Positions 20,353 through 29,613 of a stretch of 64,000 bases of DNA are shown in pieces (within the stretch, counting starts at the first letter, position 1; every line of letters starts with the position of its first letter). Source of the stretch: Actinoallomurus soli (GTDB lineage: Bacteria; Actinomycetota; Actinomycetes; Streptosporangiales; Streptosporangiaceae); assembly GCF_024055715.1 (NCBI RefSeq), contig NZ_JAMXMV010000019.1, forward strand, positions 92,741 to 156,740, written 5' to 3'. Below the pieces are notes generated by a model, which was given only the letters and a program-made list of their open reading frames with translations, made no database searches and was not told where the DNA came from. Made by a program: the position numbers and the translations under genes.

Positions 20353-21387
20353 TCAGACGCGCTTGGCGCCGATGGCGGCCATGATCTTGGGCCAGGCGGT
20401 GTGCATCTCGCGCTTCCAGGCGGGCCAGGAGTGCCGGCCGTCGCCGTAGATGTGCGAGGTGATCGGAACGTGGAGCTCCTGGGCCTTCTGGGCGAACGTC
20501 ACGTTCGTGGCGCCGACCATCCGCTCGCTGAGCAGGCCGATGTCCCAGGGCGCGGTCTTGGGGTTGTCGCCGGGGCCGGGCTTGCCGGTCGTGCCCGACG
20601 AGATGTAGACGCCGGTGCCCTTGAGCCGCTGGATGAGGTACAGCGGGTCGTGCTGACGCCAGTTCACGTCGTCCAGGCCCGGCACGCCCCAGATGCGGAA
20701 CGGGTCCGTGCCGTCGTTGGCGCCGACGATCGTGAACATCAGCAGCGCGGGCACGCCCGGCGACCGGATCGACAGCACGCCGCTGTACGAGGCGGCGTAC
20801 CGGTACAGGCCCGGGTAGCGCTCGGCGTACGTGATGGCGCCCTCGCCGCCGGAGGAGTTGCCCATGACGGCGCGCGCGGTCCCGGCGTGGTAGGCGCGCT
20901 CCACGATCTCGCGGACCTCGGTGGTGTGGAAGGTCTCCCACTCGGGGGTGCCGTACTTGCCGTAGTTGTACCAGTTCGTATATGAGCCGTTCACGCCGCC
21001 CTCCGGCATGACGACCATGACGTTGTACTTGTACGCGTAGGTCTCGATGTCGGTGCTACGGGTCCACGACTGATAGTGGTCGCGGCCGCCGTGCAGGGCG
21101 TACAGCACCGGGTACCGCTTGGTCGTCGAGGTCTTCCAGCCCTTCGGCACCAGGATCCGCACCTTGACCGACTGGCCGAGCGCGACCGACTTCACCGTCA
21201 GGTCGACCTCGTGACTGGTGAGCCACTTCTGCGAGGTGACGCGCGCCCCGTCGCTCGCCTTGGCGGTCGTCGGCACCTTGTTGCTCGGCTTGCTCGCCGC
21301 GTCGGCGGGCGACGCACCCGCCATGGCGACGGCCAGGGCCGCACCCATGGTCGACGCGATGGCGCGGCGGAGCGGAGTTCCTGGCAT
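20353..21387 (-). CDS. Secreted antigen-85-like esterase (PF00756 family)
   Basis: A 344-residue secreted alpha/beta hydrolase. An N-terminal signal peptide (about 1-31, ending SPADAAS) is followed by an esterase D/antigen 85 fold. The oxyanion region is YALHGG, the nucleophile motif is GNSSGG with Ser178, and the acid and base are likely the Asp in GANDGTD and the His in DGRHSW. Antigen 85 proteins transfer mycolic acids between trehalose esters; most relatives outside mycolate producers are esterases of unknown substrate. The gene starts two bases after the stop of the MMPL gene, with GGAGG upstream, so the two are translationally coupled. An acyl-transfer or ester-cleaving role on the lipid exported by MMPL is inferred. 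Confidence 0.88.
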   Translation of the reverse strand: MPGTPLRRAIASTMGAALAVAMAGASPADAASKPSNKVPTTAKASDGARVTSQKWLTSHEVDLTVKSVALGQSVKVRILVPKGWKTSTTKRYPVLYALHGGRDHYQSWTRSTDIETYAYKYNVMVVMPEGGVNGSYTNWYNYGKYGTPEWETFHTTEVREIVERAYHAGTARAVMGNSSGGEGAITYAERYPGLYRYAASYSGVLSIRSPGVPALLMFTIVGANDGTDPFRIWGVPGLDDVNWRQHDPLYLIQRLKGTGVYISSGTTGKPGPGDNPKTAPWDIGLLSERMVGATNVTFAQKAQELHVPITSHIYGDGRHSWPAWKREMHTAWPKIMAAIGAKRV

Positions 21388-21389
21388 GC

Positions 21390-24122
21390 TCAATCCTCCG
21401 GTGTCTTCCAGTGCCACCCGGGGCGGTCCGGGTTGGGAACGATCTCTCGCTGGGGACGGGGGGCGCTCGGGCCGCCTTCCGCCTCCTCGAATGTCTCGCG
21501 GGACGCCAGAGGCCGGCCGTTGACGGCCGCGACCCGGCGCAGGATCTCGTCGGCGAACGTCGGCTCGCCCGCGTTCTCGGACTCGTCGGTGAGCGTCGGC
21601 TCGCCCAGGCTCTCGAGCTCTTCGGCGCGCGTCGGCTCGCCCAGGCTCTCGAGCTCTTCGGCGCGCGTCGGCGTGCCGGTGCTTTCGAGCTCGCCGGTGC
21701 TCTCGGGCTCGTCGGCGGCGGGCGGCCCGGGGACGGCCGGGGGCTGCGGGGCCGACCGCAGCGCCCTCCGTTCCGCCCTCAGTTCGGCCAGCCGCTGCGA
21801 CTGCCGCCGCGCCCTGGGCGCGGGGGCCGCCGCGACCAGCGCGGGCTCCAGCGGCGAGGTCTCGCCCGGGGCCGGTGCGTCCTCCTCGGCCGCGGCCCGC
21901 TCCACGGCAGGCGAATCCCCCGCGGCGCCTCCCACGGCCGGCGGCGGCTCCTCCTCGGTCTCGTGTTCGCCGAGGTCGATGCGGGAGTGGAGGGCGCGCA
22001 GGGGGCGGGGCAGCCACCAGTTCGCCGGGCCGAGGAAGCGCATCGTCGCCGGGACGAGCAGCATCCGGACGAGCGAGGCGTCGACGACGATCGCCACGAA
22101 CATCCCGACGCCGATGAGCTTGACCAGGGTGATCTCCGCCGTGGAGAACACCGCGATCACCACGAGGAACAGCACCGCGGCGCTGGAGATGATGCCGCCC
22201 GTACGCTGCAGGCCGATGGCGACGGACCGGGCGTTGTCCCCCGTACGGTCCCACTCCTCGCGGACCCGGCTGAGCAGGAACACCTCGTAGTCCATCGACA
22301 GCCCGAAGACCGTGAGCAGGACGAGGATGATCGTCGTCGGCTCGGTCGTGCCGGTCGGGGTGAAGCGCAGCAGGCCCGCGAGGTGGCCGTCCTGGAAGCC
22401 CCACACGATCGCGCCGAACGACGCGCCGAGGGACAGCAGGTTCATGGCGACGGCCTTGAGCGGCAGCACGATCGACCCGAACGCCATGAACAGCAGCAGG
22501 AACGTGACCAGCCCGATCACCGCGCCGACCGTGGGCAGGCCGCGCCGCAGGCTGTCCATCATGTCCATCTGGGCGGCCGTGGAACCGCCGACGTCGGCGT
22601 ACAGGGCCTCGCGCTGCGGCGGGACGGCGCGGATGCGGCGGACGAGGTCGCGGGCCTGGTCGCTCATCGCGGCGTACCGGTGGCGGACGGAGATGCGCAC
22701 CGCGGCGTACTTGTCGGCGTATCCGGTGATCTCCACGCTGGTGACGCCGGGCAGGTGCCGCAGCCGGTCCTCGTAGTCGGTGATGAAGGACGGCACCGGC
22801 CGCTTCTTCGACGGCACGAAGTTCTTCGGGATGAGGTCGCCGGACAGGACGACGTCGATCGGGTCCTTCGAGCCGGTCGGGAACTCCCGCTGGAACGCCT
22901 CGTACAGCCGGCGGTTCGGGCTGCTCGTGGGCAGCACGCGCACGTCGGTCGTGCCGAACCGCACGTGCAGGAACGGCGTGGTCGCCGCGCCGAGGACCAC
23001 CATGACGCCGACGAAGTACAGGATCGGGTGGCGCATGACGCTGGTCGCCAGGCGGTACCACGGGCCGCTGTCGCGCCGGACCTCGCGGGCCCGGCGGCGC
23101 CAGGGCATCCGGCCGAACTCCACGCGGGGGCCGAGGAGGGCGAGCAGCGCGGGCAGCAGGACCAGCGCGCCGACGATCGCGACGGCGACGACCGCCATGC
23201 CGCCGAGGCCGACCGAGCGCAGGAACATCTGCGGGAACAGCAGCAGGCCGCTGAGCGCCGTCGTCACCGTGATGCCGGAGAACGCGATCGTGCGGCCCGC
23301 CGTCGCCATCGTGTTCGCCAGGGCCGTCGGCCGGTCGGCGCCGCGCGCCAGCTCCTCCCGGAACCGGTTGACGATGAACAGCGAGTAGTCGATCGCCAGG
23401 CCGAGGCCCATCATCGTGATGACCTCGGCGCTGAAGGACGAGACGTCGGTGACCATCGTCAGCAGCCGCAGGACGGTGAACGCCCCGACGATGGAGAACG
23501 CGCCGACGACGAGCGGCAGCCAGAACGACCCGAGGCTGCCGAACACCAGCAGCATCAGGACCAGCAGCACCGGGAAGGAGATCGTCTCCGCGCGGGCCAG
23601 GTCGCCCTGCGTCTGGGTGTTGAACTCCTTGGCCAGCGGCACGCCCCCGCCGACCCGTACGCTCAGGCCCGGCGCGCCGAACCGGTCCTTGATGGCGTCG
23701 TACGAGGCGGCCTTGGCCGAGTCGTCGCCGGCGAGCTGCACGGCGGCGAACGTCGCGTGCCGGTCCTTGGACGCCAGCTCGGCGACGCGCGGCGTCTGGC
23801 TCCAGTACGTCAGGACGCCCCGGATCCGGTCCTGGGGCAGGCGGGCGAGGGTCGTGGTGACGGCGCCGCGGAAGCGCGGGTCGTCGATGGTCAGCCGGTC
23901 GCTGCGGTAGATGACGAAGACGTCGGGCGTGGAGTTGCTGAAGTACTGCGCGGACAGCTTGGCCACGAGCGAGGACGAGGAGTGCGGGTCGTCGAAGCCG
24001 CCGCTCTTCAGCCGCGCGACCGCGCCCGACCCCCACATGCCGGACAGGACCGCGAACGCCAGGCACAGGGCGAGACAGCTCAGCCGTCGTCGATGGACGA
24101 GGCGTCCCAGACCGGCGAACAT
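21390..24122 (-). CDS. MmpL3-like RND transporter (MMPL family)
   Basis: A 910-residue inner-membrane transporter with two repeated MMPL halves. Each half has a large periplasmic loop and a transmembrane bundle. The Asp-Tyr proton-relay pairs characteristic of MmpL3-type proteins are present: GLAIDYSLFIV (D245/Y246) and GLSMDYEVFLL (D611/Y612). After the last membrane helix (about 700) comes a 200-residue charged, disordered cytoplasmic tail with Glu-rich tandem repeats. MmpL3 flips trehalose monomycolate in mycobacteria; other members export lipids and lipopeptides. It sits 13 bases downstream of a fatty acyl-AMP ligase and 2 bases upstream of an antigen-85-like esterase, so lipid export is the likely role. 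Confidence 0.93.
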   Translation of the reverse strand: MFAGLGRLVHRRRLSCLALCLAFAVLSGMWGSGAVARLKSGGFDDPHSSSSLVAKLSAQYFSNSTPDVFVIYRSDRLTIDDPRFRGAVTTTLARLPQDRIRGVLTYWSQTPRVAELASKDRHATFAAVQLAGDDSAKAASYDAIKDRFGAPGLSVRVGGGVPLAKEFNTQTQGDLARAETISFPVLLVLMLLVFGSLGSFWLPLVVGAFSIVGAFTVLRLLTMVTDVSSFSAEVITMMGLGLAIDYSLFIVNRFREELARGADRPTALANTMATAGRTIAFSGITVTTALSGLLLFPQMFLRSVGLGGMAVVAVAIVGALVLLPALLALLGPRVEFGRMPWRRRAREVRRDSGPWYRLATSVMRHPILYFVGVMVVLGAATTPFLHVRFGTTDVRVLPTSSPNRRLYEAFQREFPTGSKDPIDVVLSGDLIPKNFVPSKKRPVPSFITDYEDRLRHLPGVTSVEITGYADKYAAVRISVRHRYAAMSDQARDLVRRIRAVPPQREALYADVGGSTAAQMDMMDSLRRGLPTVGAVIGLVTFLLLFMAFGSIVLPLKAVAMNLLSLGASFGAIVWGFQDGHLAGLLRFTPTGTTEPTTIILVLLTVFGLSMDYEVFLLSRVREEWDRTGDNARSVAIGLQRTGGIISSAAVLFLVVIAVFSTAEITLVKLIGVGMFVAIVVDASLVRMLLVPATMRFLGPANWWLPRPLRALHSRIDLGEHETEEEPPPAVGGAAGDSPAVERAAAEEDAPAPGETSPLEPALVAAAPAPRARRQSQRLAELRAERRALRSAPQPPAVPGPPAADEPESTGELESTGTPTRAEELESLGEPTRAEELESLGEPTLTDESENAGEPTFADEILRRVAAVNGRPLASRETFEEAEGGPSAPRPQREIVPNPDRPGWHWKTPED
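21559..21700 (-). repeat. 36-bp tandem repeats in the MMPL C-terminal tail
   Basis: Bases 21595-21630 and 21631-21666 are perfect 36-bp copies encoding SLGEPTRAEELE on the minus strand. A diverged copy lies on each side. The repeats keep the reading frame and lengthen the acidic cytoplasmic tail. Confidence 0.9.
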
Positions 24123-24135
24123 CGCTGCCCTTCGT

Positions 24136-25875
24136 CTACCGGATCACGGGCAGCGTCCCGGCGAGGTACCGCTCCCGGCAGGCACTGCGCGCGATCTTTC
24201 CGCTGGACGTGCGCGGAACTCCGCCCGGCTCCACGAGCACGAAGTCGTCGAGCCGCAGTTCGTGGGCGGCGCTCACGGCGCTCCGTACGGCGCGGGCGAT
24301 GTCCTCCACGGGGACGCCCTCGCCGCCCCGAGCGCGTTCGGCGACGACGACGACCCGTTCGCCGTCCTCGCCGGCGAGCGCGAACGCCGCCACGTGGTCG
24401 CGCCGGATCCCCTCGTGCGCCTCCTGCGTGCTGACCTCCACATCCTGGGGATAGTGGTTGCGGCCGTCGACGATGATGAGGTCCTTGATCCGGCCGGTGA
24501 CGTACAGCTCGCCGTCGTGGACGACGCCGAGGTCGCCGGTGCGCAGCCAGCCCTCGGCGGGCAGCCCGCCGGCCGGGTCATCCAGGACGGCGCCGAACAC
24601 CTCGGCGGTCCTGCCGGGGTTGCGCCAGTAGCCGGGTGAGACGTTCGGGCCGTTCACCCAGATCTCGCCGACCCGGCCGTCCGGCAGTTCGATCCGCGAC
24701 TCCGGGTCGACGACGGCCACGTGCTGGCCGGTCGGCGTGCCGCAGGACACCAGGACGGTGTCGCCGCCGGGCCGCGCCTCGCCCCCGGCCAGCGCCACCC
24801 GGTCGAACGCGGTGAACCGCGGCTCGCCCCGCGTCTTGCTGGAGACGTACACCGTCGCCTCGGCCAGGCCGTACCCCGGCGACTGCGCGGCGGGCCGCAG
24901 CCCCGCCGAGGCGAAGGCCTCGGCGAACATCCGCACGGTGTCCGGCCGGATCGGCTCCGCGCCGTTCAGCGCGACCCACAGGCCGTCGAGCCGCAGCCGG
25001 GCCTTCTCCTCCTCGGTGACCCGTGAGGCGCAGTACTCGTACGCGAAGTTCGGCCCCGCCGTGATCACGTCGTCGTGCTCGGACAGCAGCTCCAGCCAGC
25101 GCAGCGGCTCCATCACGAACGCCACCGGGTCGGTCAGGACGAGGTGGTTGCCGTGCACCAGCGGCAGGGCCAGCGCCAGGATCAGCCCCATGTCGTGGAA
25201 CAGCGGCAGCCAGCTCACGCCGACCGTCACCCGCGGCCGCGCCTCGTACGCGGCCCACACCTGCAGCGCGTTGGCGGTGATGTTCCGGTGGGTGATCTGC
25301 ACGCCGGCCGGCGCGCGGGTCGACCCGGAGGTGTACTGCAGGTACGCCACGTCGTCCAGGGCGATCTCCTCGCCCGGCCAGGAGGCGGCGAGCGAGACGT
25401 TCACCGTGTCGGCCAGCACGATGTCCTTGGGCCGGGGCGCGCTCTGCTCGTCCAGGAAGCGCTCCACCTGCGGGAGCGCGGACGTCACGGTCACCACCAC
25501 GGACGGGTCCGCGTCGCCGTACGAGCGGATCAGCCGGTCGCCGTGGCCCGGCAGGTCCGGGGAGAACAGCGGCACGGCGATGAGCCGGGCGTACATCGCC
25601 CCGATCATCGTGGTGAGGTACTCCAGGCTCTGCGGCATGAGCAGCGCGACGCGCTCACCGGGTTCGGCGACCTCGCGCAGCCGGGCGGCGATCGCGCGCG
25701 CCCGCCGGTGCATCTGCCCCCAGGTGAGCTCCTGCCGCTCGCCCGCCGGGTCGGCGGCGTAGTCGACGAAGGTCAGGGCCGGCGCGGACGGCATCTCGGC
25801 CGCCCTGCGGGCCACCGCCGCGATGAGCGGTTCGTCCAGGGCTCCGGGCTCCAGAGGCCGACCACTCAGTGCCAC
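24136..25875 (-). CDS. Fatty acyl-AMP ligase (FadD32/FAAL-like)
   Basis: A 579-residue ANL-superfamily enzyme. The core motif is YTSGSTRAPAGVQITHRN near residue 180, followed by SWLPLFHDMGLI, GYGLAEATVY and the hinge RIKDLIIVDGRNHYP; the C-terminal Lys is in TSSGKIARS. The LPLFHDMGL block and the PLFSPD segment are typical of FAALs, which activate fatty acids as acyl-AMP and hand them to carrier domains instead of CoA. The GTG at 25875 has AGGGAG upstream and starts just before the fold. It is first in an operon with an MMPL transporter and an antigen-85-like esterase. The acceptor could be an NRPS or PKS carrier domain; none is in the operon itself. Confidence 0.9.
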   Translation of the reverse strand: MALSGRPLEPGALDEPLIAAVARRAAEMPSAPALTFVDYAADPAGERQELTWGQMHRRARAIAARLREVAEPGERVALLMPQSLEYLTTMIGAMYARLIAVPLFSPDLPGHGDRLIRSYGDADPSVVVTVTSALPQVERFLDEQSAPRPKDIVLADTVNVSLAASWPGEEIALDDVAYLQYTSGSTRAPAGVQITHRNITANALQVWAAYEARPRVTVGVSWLPLFHDMGLILALALPLVHGNHLVLTDPVAFVMEPLRWLELLSEHDDVITAGPNFAYEYCASRVTEEEKARLRLDGLWVALNGAEPIRPDTVRMFAEAFASAGLRPAAQSPGYGLAEATVYVSSKTRGEPRFTAFDRVALAGGEARPGGDTVLVSCGTPTGQHVAVVDPESRIELPDGRVGEIWVNGPNVSPGYWRNPGRTAEVFGAVLDDPAGGLPAEGWLRTGDLGVVHDGELYVTGRIKDLIIVDGRNHYPQDVEVSTQEAHEGIRRDHVAAFALAGEDGERVVVVAERARGGEGVPVEDIARAVRSAVSAAHELRLDDFVLVEPGGVPRTSSGKIARSACRERYLAGTLPVIR

Positions 25876-25999
25876 GTCCGCACTCCCTGCCTCGCCACGG
25901 CCGCAAGGCCGACACCACCCGTGATCATCGTGACCGCGTGAAGCTATCGCAGTACGCGAAGCCGCCACTTGCCCCCGAGCCCACATTCGCCGCACCGTC

Positions 26000-26019
26000 C
26001 TTGTCACGCCGGTGACAAG
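26000..26019. terminator. Perfect hairpin after the VWA gene
   Basis: CTTGTCAC and GTGACAAG form an 8-bp perfect stem with a 4-base loop, 18 bases past the VWA gene stop. There is no T-run. It may be a terminator or an operator for the acyl-AMP ligase operon, which starts 125 bases further on. Confidence 0.5.
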
Positions 26020-26036
26020 CGGAAGAGCCGCAGGGC

Positions 26037-28331
26037 TCAGCGGCACTTCCGGGTGGAGCAGATGCGCTGGTCGATGATCTCCTGCAGGATCCGCTGCACG
26101 TCCGACGAGTCCATGGCGTGGTACGCGGCGCCGTTGGTCTCCTCGGCGATGCTCTGCATCGTCCTCATGTCGACGGACGGGCCGAAGCCGATGGCCAGGA
26201 CCGGGACCGGCTTGTCGGGGTCGTTCTCCTTCGCGAGCGTGCGCCGCAGCTCCTTGAGGGAGATGCCGGAGGGATCGTCGTTCCTGCCGTCGGTGAGCAG
26301 GAGGACGTTGTTGTAGTAGCCCTGCTTGTAGGTGGTGCGCAGCGAGCGGACCGCCGCGAGCACGGTGTCGTACAGACCGGTGTCGCCGTCCGGCTTCGGG
26401 CGGATCCGGCCGAGCACGTGGTTGATCGCCTGACGGCGCGTGCCCGATCCCGACCGGGTCGAGAGTGGCCCGATCGGCACGTCCACGCGATAGTCCCGGC
26501 TGCCGTCCAGTCTGGTGGAGAACGTCCACAGGCCGACGTCGGTGTCGTCGGGCAGGGTCGCCAGTGCGCTCGTTCCTATCTTCGCGGTCGCCTGCAGGCG
26601 GCTCACCCCGCCGCGGACCGGCTCGGCCATCGACCCCGACACGTCGAGAACGCACAGCGCCCGGGCGGTCAGCGACAGCTTGCTCCAGACCTGCATCGCC
26701 TGGGTCACGTCGTCGGCCGACGGGGTCGGCAGCGCCCGCGGGACCTGGGTGTTCAGCCCACCGGCGGCGAAGTCCCGGCCGGGACGGCCGTCCGGGGTGC
26801 GGAAACCGAGTGCCTGGACGGCGGCCCGCGCCTGTCCGGTGTTCATCGCCTGCGCCAGCAGGGTCGTGGCGCCGGCGCGGGTACGGTCGCCGGTGGTCAC
26901 CGCGAACGGGTAGTCGAGGCTGAGCACGCCCTCGCGGGGATAGAGCACGGCCGCCGGGGCGGTCGTGGCGTGGTTGTACTTCCACACCGCCTGCTCCGGA
27001 GCGATCAGCACGGGCGCCCTGCCGTCCTGGTTCCGTGCCATCCCGGCGAGCAACGCCTGGGTGGTCGGCGAGACGTTCTTCCGCACGTCCTGGACGAGCC
27101 GGCCGAAGACCGACAGCGCGTTCGGGTCGCGCTGCAGCAGGACCCGGGTCATGACGACCGTGCCGATGCCGGCCGCCTGACTCGCCGGATCGAGGATCTG
27201 CAGCCGGACGGACTTCGCCGAGATCCCGGCCTTCCCACCGGTGCCGGAGGAGGGCGACGCCACCGACCTGAGCAGCGTGTCCCAGCTCAGCGGAACCTTC
27301 TGCGCGGCCATCGCGGTGGCGAGCGAGCGCGTCGTCGCGACGACGACCGGGGTCCTGGCCACGGAGAGCGGAGCCGGACCGCCCTCGGCCGCGCCCGAGG
27401 AGACGTGCGCCATGGCGAGCCAGATGGAGGAGTCGGGGATCCAGACATCCGGCCTGGCCGTCCCCGGTGCCGGCACCGCGCCGGAGAGCGTTCGGGCCAC
27501 TCCGGCCGGATCCGCCGCCTGCACGCCGGCCTGGACGCACCTGCCGTCGATGGAGTGGTGTTCCTTGTTGAACGTCCGGGTGATCTCGACGATGGCCGGC
27601 GCGACCTCCGGCGCCGCGGCGACGTTCAGCGCGATCGGGCTGCCGCCGCACTCCGGCTTGCCGGACAGCGCGTACACGGCCACCCCGACCAGGAGCACCA
27701 CGACGGTGACCCCCGCGACCAGACCGGTCAGCGCACGGATCCTACGGCGCCGCGCGGCCCGCTCGTGCTCCATGCCGCCGGGACCGAGATCCCAGGGATC
27801 CGGAGGGCGGATCCCGGCACCGGCCGTGCCCAACCCGGCGGAGACCGCCGGCCGCTCCCGGGGCCCGGTGCTCTCGCGGGATCCTGCGGTGGTGTGAGGC
27901 CCTGTCGTCTCCCGGGGCCGTATGGTCTGGCGGGGTCCGGTGGCAGAGCGCTCACCGCCGGCGGCGGTGTCGTGCCCGAACAGGTCGGGGCGCGTCACCT
28001 CCGACGGCGCCTCGGCGGGCCCGCCGTCGTCGTCCTCAGCGGGATACGGAGGAGTCGCCGGGGCGTACGGAAGCCATCCGGCGGGCCCTTCGCCGCGCGG
28101 TCCGCGAGGTCCGCCCGTGGGCGCCTCATCGTACGGCTCGTTCCGCCGGTCGCGCGGAGGCGCGTCGTCGCCGCTCGCCGCTTCGGACCCGTCCGCGGGC
28201 GGTGCGGGGGGCGTGTCACCGTCGCGAGGGGCCTCACCGTCGGCCGATGTCGACTCCTCGAAGGTCACGTACTCCGACATACCGCCACGACCAGGTCTCT
28301 TGCGGCGGTTTCCGCGCACGACTGTCCTCAT
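26037..28331 (-). CDS. Membrane protein with substrate-binding-like and VWA domains
   Basis: A 764-residue protein. The first 145 residues are disordered (Pro/Gly/Asp/Glu-rich). A single transmembrane helix follows RRRRIRALTGL, placing the rest outside the cell. Next comes a solute-binding-protein-like region (PDVWIPDSSIWLAMA, like family 11 extracellular binding proteins), then a von Willebrand A domain with a MIDAS metal site (LDVSGSM, i.e. DxSxS) and TDGRND. This layout is known in actinobacterial surface proteins of unknown function. The ATG at 28331 suits a promoter mapped 27 bases upstream, giving a short leader; an internal ATG at 28280 is the alternative, and neither has a strong ribosome site. 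Confidence 0.85.
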   Translation of the reverse strand: MRTVVRGNRRKRPGRGGMSEYVTFEESTSADGEAPRDGDTPPAPPADGSEAASGDDAPPRDRRNEPYDEAPTGGPRGPRGEGPAGWLPYAPATPPYPAEDDDGGPAEAPSEVTRPDLFGHDTAAGGERSATGPRQTIRPRETTGPHTTAGSRESTGPRERPAVSAGLGTAGAGIRPPDPWDLGPGGMEHERAARRRRIRALTGLVAGVTVVVLLVGVAVYALSGKPECGGSPIALNVAAAPEVAPAIVEITRTFNKEHHSIDGRCVQAGVQAADPAGVARTLSGAVPAPGTARPDVWIPDSSIWLAMAHVSSGAAEGGPAPLSVARTPVVVATTRSLATAMAAQKVPLSWDTLLRSVASPSSGTGGKAGISAKSVRLQILDPASQAAGIGTVVMTRVLLQRDPNALSVFGRLVQDVRKNVSPTTQALLAGMARNQDGRAPVLIAPEQAVWKYNHATTAPAAVLYPREGVLSLDYPFAVTTGDRTRAGATTLLAQAMNTGQARAAVQALGFRTPDGRPGRDFAAGGLNTQVPRALPTPSADDVTQAMQVWSKLSLTARALCVLDVSGSMAEPVRGGVSRLQATAKIGTSALATLPDDTDVGLWTFSTRLDGSRDYRVDVPIGPLSTRSGSGTRRQAINHVLGRIRPKPDGDTGLYDTVLAAVRSLRTTYKQGYYNNVLLLTDGRNDDPSGISLKELRRTLAKENDPDKPVPVLAIGFGPSVDMRTMQSIAEETNGAAYHAMDSSDVQRILQEIIDQRICSTRKCR

Positions 28332-28357
28332 TTCGACTGTCGGTGATACGACGCGGA

Positions 28358-28385
28358 ACTGTAGCGCCTGGGACAAGTGTGTCAA
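28358..28385 (-). promoter_or_regulatory. Sigma-70-type promoter for the VWA gene
   Basis: On the minus strand TTGACA (28385-28380) and TACAGT (28363-28358) are separated by 16 bases, a near-consensus vegetative promoter rare in such GC-rich DNA. Transcription would begin near 28351, about 20 bases before the ATG at 28331. Confidence 0.7.
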
Positions 28386-28476
28386 AACGGTCTAAATGAT
28401 GAATCAGCGCTGAGTAACGAGGCATAACATTTCCCCTACCGGTCACCCCGAGGACACCCGGAAGCGCTGCATTACG

Positions 28477-29613
28477 GTGCAAGACGTGAGAATGCCCCGG
28501 CTGCCGCGCGGACAGCGCGCCGACATCCTGCTGGCCGCGGTCGTCGGGGTGCTCGTGGCCCTCAGCACCGTGTGGCACGCGGGAGGTTTCCGCCCCGTCC
28601 ACGCCCGCGCGTACGCCATGATGGCCGTCGGCGTCGCCGCGCTCGCCGTCCGCCGCCGGGCGCCGGTCCTCGCCGTCACCGTCGTCGGGGTCTCGACGGC
28701 GTACTACTACATCGGCCCGTTCCCGGACGGCGCGGAGATGCTCACGTTCGCCGTCGCCTCGTACCTCGCGGCGGCACAGGGGCAGCGGATCGCCGCGTAC
28801 GTCGGAACCGCGGCAGGGCTCTCGGTGTTCGGATGGGCCGAGTTCGCGATCGGGCCGGGCCGCCCCGCGCGGTTCCTCGGCGTCCTCGCCTGGGTGCTCG
28901 TCGTCGTCATCGCGGGCGAGGTGACGCGCTACCACCGGGCGTACCTGAGCGAGGCACGGCGACGGCTCGCCGAGGCGGAGCGCACCCGCGAGGAGGAGGC
29001 CCTGCGGCGCGCCACCGAGGAACGCCTGCGCATCGCCCGCGAACTGCACGACGTCCTCGCGCACAAGATCTCACTGATCAACGTGCAGGCGGGCGCCGCC
29101 CTGCACCGGCGCGACCCCGAACAGGCGTACGCCGCGCTCAGCGCGATCAAGGACGCGAGCAAGGAGACGCTGCGGGAACTGCGCACGACCCTCGGCGTCC
29201 TCCGCCAGGTCGACGAGGCCCAGCCGCTGGCCCCCGCGCCGTCGCTCGACCACCTGGAAGACCTGATCGCCCAGACAAGGAAGGCCGGACTGCCCGTCGA
29301 CCTCACCGTCTCCGGCGAGCGCGCGCCCCTGCCGTCACCGGTCGACCTGGCCGCCTACCGCATCGTCCAGGAGGCGCTCACCAACGCCGTACGGCACGCC
29401 GGCCCGGCGACCGCGACCGTCCTGGTCCGGTACGACCCGGACCGGGTGACCGTGGAGATCACCGACGACGGGCGCGGCCCCGCCGCCGGCGAGGGCAACG
29501 GCATCCGCGGCATGCGCGAACGCGCCACCGCCGTCGGCGGCACCCTCACCGCGACCGGCCGCCCCGGCGGCGGCTTCCTGATCCACGCCACGCTCCCCCT
29601 GGCCCCGCCCTGA
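28477..29613 (+). CDS. NarL-type sensor histidine kinase without adjacent regulator
   Basis: A 378-residue membrane histidine kinase. About five N-terminal membrane helices (residues 15-150) lead to a coiled-coil, then the HisKA_3 phosphoacceptor RIARELHDVLAHKIS and a HATPase domain with N-box EALTNAVRHA and G-box ITDDGRGPA. Kinases of this class are normally followed by a LuxR-type response regulator in an overlapping gene, but here gene remnants follow. The best partner in the window is the unpaired regulator at 39591. Start choice is uncertain (GTG 28477, GTG 28486 or ATG 28492); GGAAG lies 12 bases before the first. Confidence 0.93.
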   Translation: MQDVRMPRLPRGQRADILLAAVVGVLVALSTVWHAGGFRPVHARAYAMMAVGVAALAVRRRAPVLAVTVVGVSTAYYYIGPFPDGAEMLTFAVASYLAAAQGQRIAAYVGTAAGLSVFGWAEFAIGPGRPARFLGVLAWVLVVVIAGEVTRYHRAYLSEARRRLAEAERTREEEALRRATEERLRIARELHDVLAHKISLINVQAGAALHRRDPEQAYAALSAIKDASKETLRELRTTLGVLRQVDEAQPLAPAPSLDHLEDLIAQTRKAGLPVDLTVSGERAPLPSPVDLAAYRIVQEALTNAVRHAGPATATVLVRYDPDRVTVEITDDGRGPAAGEGNGIRGMRERATAVGGTLTATGRPGGGFLIHATLPLAPP

